Source: Thermoplasmata archaeon
GTDB taxonomy: Archaea > Thermoplasmatota > Thermoplasmata > Thermoplasmatales > Thermoplasmataceae
Direction of reading: 5' to 3'
NCBI GenBank assembly: GCA_021846695.1
Contig: JAJZWN010000030.1
Span: 1 to 14,486 of the forward strand
Length of the DNA: 14,486 bases
Every line of letters begins with the position of its first letter. Position 1 is the stretch's first letter. Below, piece by piece: positions 1 to 6,331 of the stretch. A program made the position numbers and the translations under genes. The notes under the pieces were generated by a model. The model saw only the letters and a program-made list of their open reading frames with translations. It searched no databases and was not told the origin of the DNA.

Positions 1-1
1 A

Positions 2-1153
2 CCACAGGTTATATCAGAGCTTACAGGCAATGTACCGGAAACATATGAAAATGATATAAAATACTTCTCATCCCAGGGATTCAGAATTATTTCAGTGGCT
101 GCAGGAACAGATAAACTCGAAATTCTGGGGGTTATACCCCTATACGATCCGCCAAGGAAGGATTCAAGGGATTTAATTACTGAATTGAAGCAGCTCAGTG
201 TATCCCCTGTCATGATTACAGGCGACAACAGCCTCATCGCAGAAGAAGTTGCAGGCGAGATAGGGCTGGACAAGAAATTATGCAATGCAGAAAATATAAA
301 GGGTAACTATGCTGGTGCATCAGATTGTTCAGTTTTTGCCGAGGTTTTTCCTGAAGATAAATATTATATCGTGAAGGCTTTACAGAAATCCGGGCATATT
401 GTTGGCATGACCGGTGATGGTGTAAATGATTCCCCTGCATTGAAACAGGCAGAATTCGGTGTGGCTGTCGCATCAGCTACAGATGTGGCAAAGGCATCTG
501 CCAGTGTTGTTCTGACCCATTCCGGACTTACAGATATAGTGGACGGGATAAAATCCGGCAGGAGAATTTACCAGAGAATGCTTACCTACACATTAAACAA
601 AATAATAAAGGTAATCCAGATTGTTTTCTTCCTTACACTTTCATTTTTTGTGGTAGGGTTTTTTGTTACAACAGCATTTGATGTAATTCTCCTTATTTTT
701 GCCAATGATTTTGTAACAATGGCAATTGCAACAGATAATGTTGGATACTCTATAAAACCTGAAAGGTGGAACGTGAATTCATTAATCTCATCATCAGTTA
801 TCCTTGCGGCATTCCTTGTTGTTGAAAGCTTTATATTCCTCTATATCGGGCTCTATGCAGGGTTAAGAATCAGCCAGATTCATACTTTTATATTTGATAT
901 GCTGGTATTCTCCGGCCAGTTCACAGTTTACATGGTACGGGAAAGGAAAAGATTTTTCAATTCTATGCCTTCTAAAATTCTGTTGCTTTCCAGCATTGTC
1001 GATATAATAATTATATCTTTCATATCATATTATGGCATCCTGGTAACTGCAATTCCATTAAAATTTATCCTGATCAGCATAGGATTAACGTTCATATGGA
1101 TGGTGTTTATGGATACAATAAAAAATGTAGTATTCAGGCATTATAAATTATAA
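2..1153 (+). CDS. P-type (P3A) proton-transporting ATPase, C-terminal part, 5' end cut by window
   Basis: The reading frame is open from base 2, so the ATG at 95 is internal and the true start lies before the window. The piece begins at the end of the nucleotide-binding domain (PQVI), then shows the P-domain motifs MITGD (212-226) and GDGVND (413-430), which bind Mg and complete the phosphorylation site. The DKTG aspartate lies upstream and is not visible. After the hinge there are about six hydrophobic segments, as expected for M5-M10. M6 reads [16 protein letters not shown]; its Asp (codon 707-709) falls where plasma-membrane H+-ATPases have the proton-accepting Asp of their LND motif. This favours H+ export over Ca, Cu or K transport. 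In an acidophile such a pump would help keep the cytoplasm near neutral; that role is inference. The gene ends TAA and converges on the next gene with a 40-nt gap. Confidence 0.9.
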   Translation, partial: PQVISELTGNVPETYENDIKYFSSQGFRIISVAAGTDKLEILGVIPLYDPPRKDSRDLITELKQLSVSPVMITGDNSLIAEEVAGEIGLDKKLCNAENIKGNYAGASDCSVFAEVFPEDKYYIVKALQKSGHIVGMTGDGVNDSPALKQAEFGVAVASATDVAKASASVVLTHSGLTDIVDGIKSGRRIYQRMLTYTLNKIIKVIQIVFFLTLSFFVVGFFVTTAFDVILLIFANDFVTMAIATDNVGYSIKPERWNVNSLISSSVILAAFLVVESFIFLYIGLYAGLRISQIHTFIFDMLVFSGQFTVYMVRERKRFFNSMPSKILLLSSIVDIIIISFISYYGILVTAIPLKFILISIGLTFIWMVFMDTIKNVVFRHYKL

Positions 1154-1169
1154 AAATTATTTTTATGAT

Positions 1170-1194
1170 AACTCTGATGTTGCTTTCCAGAGTT
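1170..1194. terminator. Hairpin in the convergent gap, possible two-way terminator
   Basis: Perfect 7-nt arms AACTCTG (1170-1176) and CAGAGTT (1188-1194) enclose an 11-nt loop. It sits in the 40-nt gap between the ATPase stop and the opposing hydrolase stop, and overlaps the latter stop codon by one base. On the + strand a T-rich stretch (1158-1166) precedes it, which by itself could end archaeal transcription. Confidence 0.4.
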
Positions 1195-1769
1195 TACAGC
1201 GATTCCACAATTTCTGAAGTTTTCCTTACGCGCCCCATCTTTTTAAACACATTATTTATGGTAGATTCATGCATCTCCTTTGTCATTGCTGTCATTGCAT
1301 CTTCTGCGAATATCTGCTGAAATCCCATCTCATATGCAAAACGGGCAGTGCTCTCAACTCCATGCGTGGTGGAAATTCCGCAAAGGACAATTGTTTTTAT
1401 TCCACCTCTTCTTAATCTCAACTCAAGGTCAGTGCCATAAAAAGCACCCCACTGTTTCTTGGATATTACAACATCATTATCCCTGGGCCCTAATTCTGGA
1501 ACTATATCAGAAAAATCAGGTGGCATTTCGGCTGACCCGGACCACGCTGAATCATCTGCCAGAACGTTTAGCATAGCTCTCTTATCAGGAACCACATGTA
1601 CAAGGAATACCGGCATGTCATTCTTTCTAAATGATTCTGCAAGTTCCGATGCATTTTTAATTACCGTGTTTGCATCGTATGGAACTAAATTTCTCCCCAT
1701 GGATGCTATTCCCTTTTGCAGGTCAATTACTACAAGCGCTGTGCTTTTCTTATCTATTTCTAATCCCAT
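1194..1769 (-). CDS. Isochorismatase-fold (cysteine hydrolase family) protein lacking the nucleophilic Cys
   Basis: A 191-residue single-domain protein with the isochorismatase-like alpha/beta fold. Seen: the Asp of ALVVIDLQ (D16), the Lys of ISKKQWGAF (K104), the GTDL segment, and GISTTHGVESTAR (about 132-144). In nicotinamidase and N-carbamoylsarcosine amidohydrolase relatives the last motif has Cys just before Val; here it is Gly137. C130, seven residues earlier, is not at the nucleophile position. True isochorismatases (EntB, PhzD) also have Gly there, and a widespread group of uncharacterised proteins with GVESTAR shares it, so the loss looks ancestral. The substrate is unknown. An upstream ATG at 1775 would add two residues; 1769 is preferred because the TATA element then sits at the same distance as at parA, giving a leaderless mRNA. 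The gene appears to be monocistronic. Confidence 0.88.
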   Translation of the reverse strand: MGLEIDKKSTALVVIDLQKGIASMGRNLVPYDANTVIKNASELAESFRKNDMPVFLVHVVPDKRAMLNVLADDSAWSGSAEMPPDFSDIVPELGPRDNDVVISKKQWGAFYGTDLELRLRRGGIKTIVLCGISTTHGVESTARFAYEMGFQQIFAEDAMTAMTKEMHESTINNVFKKMGRVRKTSEIVESL

Positions 1770-1784
1770 AGGCATAAATTTTTA

Positions 1785-1799
1785 CTTTATATTTTAATT
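1785..1799 (-). promoter_or_regulatory. TATA element of the isochorismatase-fold gene
   Basis: The minus strand reads AATTAAAATATAAAG, centred about 23 nt upstream of ATG 1769. Its 13-nt core TTAAAATATAAAG is also found upstream of parA (3176-3188), 17 nt from that ATG compared with 16 nt here. Confidence 0.5.
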
Positions 1800-1851
1800 T
1801 TTAGAACATTCCAGTTACCGGAGAATAATTTTTAAAGGGTGAAACAGGCTG

Positions 1852-1873
1852 GATTACAAAATTTTTTGTAATC
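1852..1873. repeat. 22-nt palindrome, operator or hairpin
   Basis: Perfect 10-nt arms GATTACAAAA and TTTTGTAATC are separated by only TT. It lies in the 180-nt gap between the parA unit's end and the hydrolase start (both minus), about 55 nt beyond the hydrolase TATA element. The near-zero loop suits a dimeric regulator's binding site better than a terminator. The regulator is unknown. Confidence 0.45.
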
Positions 1874-1921
1874 TGGCATTAGCATAAATCATATGCCGCT
1901 TCAATCCTCTTCTAAAATTAG

Positions 1922-1945
1922 CCGGGGATAATTAAGCTCCCGGGG
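1922..1945 (-). terminator. GC-rich hairpin just after the parA-partner stop codon
   Basis: On the minus strand CCGGG and CCCGG arms enclose a short AT loop, beginning a few bases after the TGA at 1950-1952 and followed by CTAATTTT. GC-rich arms stand out in this AT-rich gap. It could end or stabilise the parA transcript. Confidence 0.35.
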
Positions 1946-1949
1946 TTAC

Positions 1950-2312
1950 TCATTCTTTTTCTGGCATAGATCTGCTGAAAGAATCACCTTTATGATACCT
2001 GTCATTCACCCGTTTAATTATAAATTTTATTAAATCACTTCTGGTTGTTAATTTAGAAGTGGAAGAATCCTTGCCCAGCTTATTTTCCTTTATTATTGAT
2101 TTTAACTCTTTAATATTCTTCTTTTTAAGAGCGTTATAGAGTTTCTCTTCTGTATCATAACCGGAAAGGTCTATTTTCATTGCCACTGGTTTGTCCTGCT
2201 TTAACTTAACATCTATTTTCAGGTTTTCAGCAATGTCAGGGGTTTCCTCGATTTTATCTGCCATATACCTTAATATATCGGACAAAGCAACAGCCTTAGA
2301 TTTATTCGACAT
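1950..2312 (-). CDS. Uncharacterised 120-residue protein co-transcribed with parA; possible partner
   Basis: I do not recognise this family. The protein is small, highly charged and Lys-rich, with a predicted helical start (SDILRYMADKIEE), a middle part that may form strands (LKIDVKLKQDKPVAMKIDL, about 31-49), and a helical C-terminal half. The stretch KKKNIKELKSIIKENKLG followed by RSDLIKFIIKRV loosely resembles SAP-like or HeH nucleic-acid-binding helices; this is a visual impression only. Its ATG overlaps the 3' end of parA by 11 nt and is preceded by the strong SD AGGAGGT, so the two are very likely translated from one mRNA. ParA ATPases usually work with a small DNA-binding partner, so a centromere- or cargo-binding role is a reasonable inference. 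No ParB motifs are visible. Confidence 0.8.
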   Translation of the reverse strand: MSNKSKAVALSDILRYMADKIEETPDIAENLKIDVKLKQDKPVAMKIDLSGYDTEEKLYNALKKKNIKELKSIIKENKLGKDSSTSKLTTRSDLIKFIIKRVNDRYHKGDSFSRSMPEKE

Positions 2313-3159
2313 ATTTTATTACCTCCTCAACAAGCCTGTTATAACTGTTATACAGGTCATATCCATACTTTTGCCCCAGTGTTTTAACAGAGGACTGGAA
2401 CTCAGCAGCCTCGGAAATTTTTATGCTTAGAGGTATATACGTGTCAAAAATTCTCGGGTAATCTCCTCTCCGTTCCCTGTATTTTAAAGAATCTATTATA
2501 GACTTATGGAGGCGGTTATTGGCTCTGAACATTGAGATCAAAATACCGAGAGGCTTTATATTTATGCCAGCATCCTCCTTAAAGGCATTAATTTTTGTAA
2601 GTATCTGTGGTATCCCATATGTGGATAAAATATCTGGAATTGTAGGTATCAGGTAGTAATCAGATATAAAAATGCCTGATAGTGTAATTAACCCGAGATT
2701 TGGAGGGCAATCAATAATTACATAGTCATAGTTTTTGATGATGCTTGATACAGCTTCTTTCAGGATAGTTATTGGCGTCCTAACAAAATATCCTGAATTC
2801 GAGACAAGGGGCAATTTATCCTGAATATCTATCAATCTCAGGCTCGAAGGCAGGAGATCAAGGTTTTTTATGCCAGAACCTATGTTAGAGACGTTTTTAA
2901 CTATGGAACTCTCAACGTTAAATAATTCTGTATTGTATACTTTATCGCTGAAAAGCTGGAATATGGTATTTCCCTTTTTATCATGTTCAAGCCATAGGTT
3001 TTCATCCATTAATGAAACTGTTGCATTTGTCTGCGGGTCAAGATCAATAATTAATACCTTTTTAGCATAATTGGTGGCCAGAAACTCAGACACAGCAATG
3101 GATGTTTGGGTTTTTCCAACTCCCCCTTTCAAATTGATAATGCTGATTATATGGGTCAT
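2302..3159 (-). CDS. parA: ParA/Soj-family (MinD/ParA superfamily) ATPase
   Basis: A 285-residue deviant-Walker ATPase. The N terminus shows KGGVGKT (11-17) with the signature lysine K11, Walker A' DLDPQ (39-43) and Walker B VIIDCPP (146-152). There is no N-terminal helix-turn-helix, so it resembles chromosomal Soj and type Ib plasmid ParA rather than P1-type ParA. ParA proteins bind DNA non-specifically as ATP dimers and move DNA or other cargo on a gradient stimulated by a partner. The cargo here is unknown: it could be chromosome, plasmid remnant or a protein cluster. The usual ParB is not encoded next to it; instead a 120-residue gene of unknown family overlaps its end. The start ATG at 3159 has a TATA element 17-31 nt upstream, giving a leaderless mRNA. 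Confidence 0.92.
   Translation of the reverse strand: MTHIISIINLKGGVGKTQTSIAVSEFLATNYAKKVLIIDLDPQTNATVSLMDENLWLEHDKKGNTIFQLFSDKVYNTELFNVESSIVKNVSNIGSGIKNLDLLPSSLRLIDIQDKLPLVSNSGYFVRTPITILKEAVSSIIKNYDYVIIDCPPNLGLITLSGIFISDYYLIPTIPDILSTYGIPQILTKINAFKEDAGINIKPLGILISMFRANNRLHKSIIDSLKYRERRGDYPRIFDTYIPLSIKISEAAEFQSSVKTLGQKYGYDLYNSYNRLVEEVIKYVE
2321..2327 (-). promoter_or_regulatory. Strong Shine-Dalgarno inside the 3' end of parA
   Basis: AGGAGGT on the minus strand lies 8 nt before the ATG at 2312, within parA coding sequence. It fixes the start of the partner gene and shows the gene is meant to be read from the parA message. Confidence 0.8.
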
Positions 3160-3175
3160 TACATAGCAAATATCC

Positions 3176-3190
3176 CTTTATATTTTAAAT
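3176..3190 (-). promoter_or_regulatory. TATA element of parA
   Basis: The minus strand reads ATTTAAAATATAAAG, centred about 24 nt before the parA ATG, so transcription should begin at or next to the start codon. Confidence 0.55.
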
Positions 3191-3290
3191 TACCGGAAAA
3201 TTATTCAGTACATACTATGGGGCAATACGCTAGCAGGCAGGTATGAGACTATTTTGCCTATTAAACAGGACACACTGGATCAAAATTTCC

Positions 3291-3309
3291 ATTCCACAAT
3301 ATTTGGAAT
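3291..3309. repeat. 19-nt dyad between parA and the SDR gene
   Basis: ATTCCA (3291-3296) and TGGAAT (3304-3309) are perfect arms around an AT-rich 7-nt core. It lies in the 232-nt divergent gap, more than 100 nt before parA and about 50 nt before the SDR TATA element. It could be an operator for either gene or a binding site for the ParA partner. Only one copy was noticed in the window. Confidence 0.35.
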
Positions 3310-3360
3310 AGATATACTTACCATCACGCAAAAAGCATGCAAACAGGTTATGTATGGTTA

Positions 3361-3370
3361 AATTTATAAG
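3361..3370 (+). promoter_or_regulatory. TATA element of the SDR gene
   Basis: AATTTATAAG is centred about 26 nt upstream of ATG 3392 and there is no Shine-Dalgarno sequence, which is the layout of a leaderless archaeal transcript. Confidence 0.55.
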
Positions 3371-3391
3371 CATAAAACTATTTTATTCTCT

Positions 3392-4177
3392 ATGCATGAC
3401 CTTAAAAACAAAAATGCAATAGTTTGTGCCGGCAGTACCGGGATAGGAAAAGGAGTTATTTCCGTACTGGCAAAATACGGTGCCAATATAACCACATTTT
3501 CGCGAACAAAAGAAAACGTAGAAAGCCTTAAAGAGGAAATCAGGAAGGAAACAGGTGTCACAGTAAATGCAATGTGTGCAGACCTTTCCAAAAAAGACGA
3601 TCTAATGCGGGTTGTGGATTCCGCACATGAGCAGTACGGTAAAATTGATTTCCTTGTCATGAACTATGGAGACCCACGGGTTGACCCATTCATGCAGCTT
3701 AATGAATCTGATTGGGATTATAACATTGATATGATCTTTAAATCTACAATAAGGATGGTTGATATGTGTGCAACTGATATGATAAAATCGAATTCCGGGC
3801 GTATAATATTTATTACATCCATGACCACGAAAAACCCCCTTGAAAATTTTGCAATTTCAAATTCCCTGAGGTCTGGTGTAGTAGCTCTTGGAAAAACACT
3901 CTCTATAGAACTGGGAAAATACAACATAAATGTAAATTCAATCTCACAGGGGTATTTCTACACACGGAGGCTGGAAAACATAATAAAAAAGAATTCTGTT
4001 TCCAGTGGAAAGCCAGTTGAAGAAGTTGAATCCCAGCTGATGAAAGAAATACCGCTTGGAAGGTTTGGCAAACCGGAAGAAGTTGGGAATCTTGTCGCAT
4101 TTTTATGTTCTGGCATGTCTTCCTATATTACCGGTATAAACATACCCATTGACGGTGGAGTAATAAAATCAATTTAG
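3392..4177 (+). CDS. Short-chain dehydrogenase/reductase-like protein with altered catalytic residues
   Basis: A 261-residue Rossmann-fold protein of SDR length and layout. The nucleotide-binding turn reads VCAGSTGIGKG (11-21), where classical SDRs have TGxxxGxG, so the first TG is CA. The NNAG region is LVMNYGD (88-94). Ser143 matches the catalytic serine, but 13 residues on, where YxxxK should be, the protein has SNSLR (156-160): Tyr is Ser and Lys is Arg. The C-terminal part (IPLGRFGKPEEV, ITGINIPIDGG) is typical of FabG-like SDRs. This matches a known SDR-like subgroup related to beta-ketoacyl reductase with imperfect cofactor and catalytic motifs. Its substrate, and whether it is an active oxidoreductase, are unknown. 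It is leaderless from the TATA at 3361, and the cupin gene follows after 42 nt. Confidence 0.88.
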   Translation: MHDLKNKNAIVCAGSTGIGKGVISVLAKYGANITTFSRTKENVESLKEEIRKETGVTVNAMCADLSKKDDLMRVVDSAHEQYGKIDFLVMNYGDPRVDPFMQLNESDWDYNIDMIFKSTIRMVDMCATDMIKSNSGRIIFITSMTTKNPLENFAISNSLRSGVVALGKTLSIELGKYNINVNSISQGYFYTRRLENIIKKNSVSSGKPVEEVESQLMKEIPLGRFGKPEEVGNLVAFLCSGMSSYITGINIPIDGGVIKSI

Positions 4178-4188
4178 GCAATCTCATA

Positions 4189-4198
4189 ATATTTATAT
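4189..4198 (+). promoter_or_regulatory. TATA element of the cupin gene
   Basis: ATATTTATAT in the short gap after the SDR gene is centred about 26 nt before ATG 4220. It supports that start over the in-frame ATG at 4205, which is too close to the element, and suggests that the cupin can be transcribed on its own. Confidence 0.55.
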
Positions 4199-4219
4199 CT
4201 GACCATGTTTTATCATATC

Positions 4220-4576
4220 ATGGCAGAAATTGTTAAATACAGATGGGATAATGTAAAAAAGGAAAAATTGTCAGAAACCTTCTACCGGCAAATGGTATAC
4301 GGCGATAAAGTAATGGTTGCACAGCTTGATATAAGGAAAGGAAGCATAGTGCCGGAGCATAGCCATGAAAATGAGCAGATTACCTGGATAATGAAAGGAA
4401 AATTACATTTTAAAATAGGTGGAAAAGAAATGGATGTTGGGGCAGGTGAAGTGCTGATTATACCATCGAATACAAAACACGAGGCAATTGCACTTGAGGA
4501 TACCCTGGATATTGATATATTCAGTCCCAGAAGGGAAGACTGGATAAGTGGAACAGATTCCTACCTGAGAAAATGA
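4220..4576 (+). CDS. Small single-domain cupin protein
   Basis: A 118-residue conserved-barrel protein. Cupin motif 1 is visible as PEHSHENEQITWIMKG (45-60), with metal-ligand candidates H47, H49 and Q53. Motif 2 is GEVLIIPSNTKHEA (76-89), with H87. Gln in place of the usual Glu, followed by a hydrophobic run and KG, is common in small HSHxxEQ-type cupins. These bind a divalent metal, and their activities range from isomerase to dioxygenase, so no reaction can be assigned. The start was moved from ATG 4205 to 4220 because of the TATA position. It lies in the same direction as the SDR gene; a functional link is possible but not shown. Confidence 0.85.
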   Translation: MAEIVKYRWDNVKKEKLSETFYRQMVYGDKVMVAQLDIRKGSIVPEHSHENEQITWIMKGKLHFKIGGKEMDVGAGEVLIIPSNTKHEAIALEDTLDIDIFSPRREDWISGTDSYLRK

Positions 4577-4992
4577 ATCTGTTAATCACTGATATCCTAA
4601 AATTAGTACCTCTATAACCCTATTTATTAATTCATTTAAACTATTTTTAACATCCTAATATATTTGGAGCTGTCAGATTAGTTTTTTTCATTATTATTAA
4701 TTGCACAGTTATACTGTCCAGGTTTTGGGAAGTGCGTCATTAAAAATTAACGTTTCCAGGTTGCAGAATAGTAAAAAGGAGGCTAAAGAATCAAAAGGTA
4801 TCAAGACTGTTTTGCTTTCATATCAATTACATCGTGCCAGTAATATAGTTATAAATTACACGTCCAGAATTATATAACCGATATTTGACAAAATAACCTT
4901 TTCATCTCGCGTGTAAAATATTATTACGAATTTCATACTAAAAATACAGTATTCGTATATTTTAAATAGGATGATATAATTATGTTATAAGG

Positions 4993-5023
4993 ACATTTAA
5001 GTTTAGAAATGAACTTTAAATGT
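4993..5023. promoter_or_regulatory. Imperfect palindrome upstream of the lysW promoter
   Basis: ACATTTAAGTT (4993-5003) faces AACTTTAAATGT (5012-5023), which pairs along its length with one bulged base. It lies about 25-50 nt upstream of the lysW TATA element, where an Lrp/AsnC-type regulator could bind. LysM, a member of that family, controls the lysW promoter in Sulfolobus; applying this here is inference. Confidence 0.35.
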
Positions 5024-5045
5024 TAAAAATAGTAATATCATATAC

Positions 5046-5058
5046 AAATATTTATTAA
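5046..5058 (+). promoter_or_regulatory. TATA element of the lysW operon
   Basis: AAATATTTATTAA predicts transcription from about 5078, leaving a leader of roughly 28 nt that contains the lysW Shine-Dalgarno sequence. The region is very AT-rich, so other TATA-like choices exist. Confidence 0.4.
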
Positions 5059-5074
5059 TAATTGTTTATTGATA

Positions 5075-5086
5075 TTTACTAGTAAA
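5075..5086. promoter_or_regulatory. Perfect 12-nt palindrome at the predicted lysW transcription start
   Basis: TTTACTAGTAAA is its own reverse complement and spans the predicted start site, about 20 nt before the lysW ATG. A protein bound here would block initiation, so it is a candidate repressor site. Confidence 0.35.
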
Positions 5087-5106
5087 ACATTAAAAAGGTG
5101 TAAAAA

Positions 5107-5280
5107 ATGGAAACAAAGTGTAAAATATGCGGAGAGAAAATTAACGTACCGGACGACTCAATGGCAGGAGAACTTATAGAGTGTGGCTCATGTGGCATGA
5201 GTTACGAAATAGCCTCTATCAAAGCAGATGGAGTGGAAATAAAACCCGCTGAAAATGTAGGTGAAGACTGGGGAGAATAA
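5107..5280 (+). CDS. lysW: LysW amino-group carrier protein
   Basis: A 57-residue acidic protein that carries the growing intermediate in LysW-dependent lysine or arginine synthesis. Zinc-ribbon cysteines C5, C8, C26 and C29 are in CxxC pairs, and the protein ends in EDWGE, the hallmark C terminus. The terminal Glu57 side chain is joined to the alpha-amino group of the substrate amino acid by LysX; this masks the amine and hands the substrate from enzyme to enzyme. The SD AAGGTG (5095-5100) lies 6 nt before the ATG. The gene heads the operon, and its stop is 4 nt before lysY. The length and termini match the family, so the gene is intact. Confidence 0.97.
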   Translation: METKCKICGEKINVPDDSMAGELIECGSCGMSYEIASIKADGVEIKPAENVGEDWGE

Positions 5281-5284
5281 AGTG

Positions 5285-6328
5285 ATGAAAGTAGGCATTG
5301 TCGGGGCCTCAGGATATGTGGGTGGTGAACTCATGCGCCTGCTTGTCAGGCATCCTGAAATCGAGATTACATCGGTATCATCCACCAGGCATAGTGGAGA
5401 AAAAGTTTCGAGAATACATCCGGACCTTTACGGACTTACGGATTTAAAATTTGAAGATATCACACCGCTGGATATGGCAGGGAAAGTTGATTTAATATTC
5501 CTAGCACTCCCACACGGGACTTCAATTAAATATGTGCCTGGCCTGGTTGAAACCGGTGTGAAAATTATAGACATGAGTGCAGATTTCAGGCTTAAAAATC
5601 CTGAACTGTACAAGCCATGGTATGGGTACGAACACGGATATCCTGACCTCATAAAGAAATTTGTATATGGCATGCCTGAACTTCACAGGGAACAGATAAA
5701 AAATGCTACTTATATAGCAACGCCAGGATGCATAGCTTCCTCATCAATATACAGCATAGCCCCATTTCTTTCCCTGGAGCTTTCCAGTGATATAATAAAT
5801 GTGGATGCAAAGGTTGGTTCCTCCGGATCAGGATCCGGGCTGGACGAATCAAAGGTATTCTCAGAGAGGTTTGATTCCATCAGGGCATATAAACCGGTTA
5901 ATCACAGGCATACACCTGAGATTGAGCAGGAGCTGGAATACGCTTCCGGGAAAAAGGTAAAAATAGCACTTTCCGCACACTCTGTAAATATGGTGAGGGG
6001 CATACTTACCACATCCAGCATCTACAGTGAAGGCGATGAAATAACTTTGTGGTCACTGCTCAGGAAGTTCTATGGCAATGAGAAATTTATAAGGCTAATA
6101 ATGGACAGGAAAAGCAATTACAAGTACCCGGACCCGAAAACCGTTATAGGCTCAAATTTCGCGGATATTGGATTTGCCATTGATAAATATGTGAAGAGGG
6201 TAGTATCATTTGGTGCTATTGACAACCTGATTAAAGGAGCTGCAGGCAATGCAGTCCAGTCTATGAATATAATGAATGGATTTAATGAGTATGAGTGCCT
6301 TATGATGCCATCCCTTTTTCCGGTGTAA
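5285..6328 (+). CDS. lysY: LysW-aminoadipyl/glutamyl phosphate reductase (ArgC family)
   Basis: A 347-residue NADPH-dependent reductase that converts the LysW-bound acyl phosphate to the semialdehyde. Seen: Rossmann GASGYVGGE (7-15), catalytic Cys149 in ATPGCIASS, the GSSGSGSG loop, and HRHTPEIEQEL with H207 and H209, the likely acid/base region. The family is shared with ArgC of the acetylated arginine pathway; the LysW operon context decides the name. The frame could open at GTG 5261 inside lysW or at GTG 5282, but ATG 5285 with GGGGAG 9 nt upstream fits the family N terminus MKVGIVGASG. lysZ follows 3 nt after its stop. Confidence 0.93.
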   Translation: MKVGIVGASGYVGGELMRLLVRHPEIEITSVSSTRHSGEKVSRIHPDLYGLTDLKFEDITPLDMAGKVDLIFLALPHGTSIKYVPGLVETGVKIIDMSADFRLKNPELYKPWYGYEHGYPDLIKKFVYGMPELHREQIKNATYIATPGCIASSSIYSIAPFLSLELSSDIINVDAKVGSSGSGSGLDESKVFSERFDSIRAYKPVNHRHTPEIEQELEYASGKKVKIALSAHSVNMVRGILTTSSIYSEGDEITLWSLLRKFYGNEKFIRLIMDRKSNYKYPDPKTVIGSNFADIGFAIDKYVKRVVSFGAIDNLIKGAAGNAVQSMNIMNGFNEYECLMMPSLFPV

Positions 6329-6331
6329 AAT

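Larger units (their letters stand above)
4577..5106. other. 530-nt gene-free AT-rich region before the lysW operon
   Basis: No ORF of meaningful length is visible on either strand and there is no tRNA-like sequence. It holds a T7 run at 4682-4688, a short dyad ACAGT/ACTGT with a 3-nt loop (4705-4717), an SD-like AAAGGAGGCT around 4779 with no start codon behind it, and a TATA-like TTATAAATTA at about 4849-4858. It also has a 7-nt inverted repeat TTACACG (4856-4862) / CGTGTAA (4910-4916) and another TACGAAT (4925-4931) / ATTCGTA (4951-4957). The last 115 nt carry the lysW promoter and palindromes listed separately. A small RNA is possible but not demonstrated. Confidence 0.5.

Noticed and set aside
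1950..3159. Evidence of an integrated plasmid around parA
   Set aside because: No integrase, attachment site, replication gene or change in base composition is visible, so a mobile origin cannot be supported from this window.
4205..4219. Upstream ATG for the cupin gene
   Set aside because: It lies only about 11 nt from the TATA element centre, so the transcript would probably begin after it; ATG 4220 fits a leaderless start.
4770..4800. Small gene started by the SD-like AAAGGAGGCT
   Set aside because: No start codon follows at a workable distance and all frames close quickly.
5261..5284. Upstream GTG start for lysY inside lysW
   Set aside because: The extra residues do not belong to the ArgC/LysY N terminus, and ATG 5285 has a suitable SD site and the family start MKVGIVGASG.
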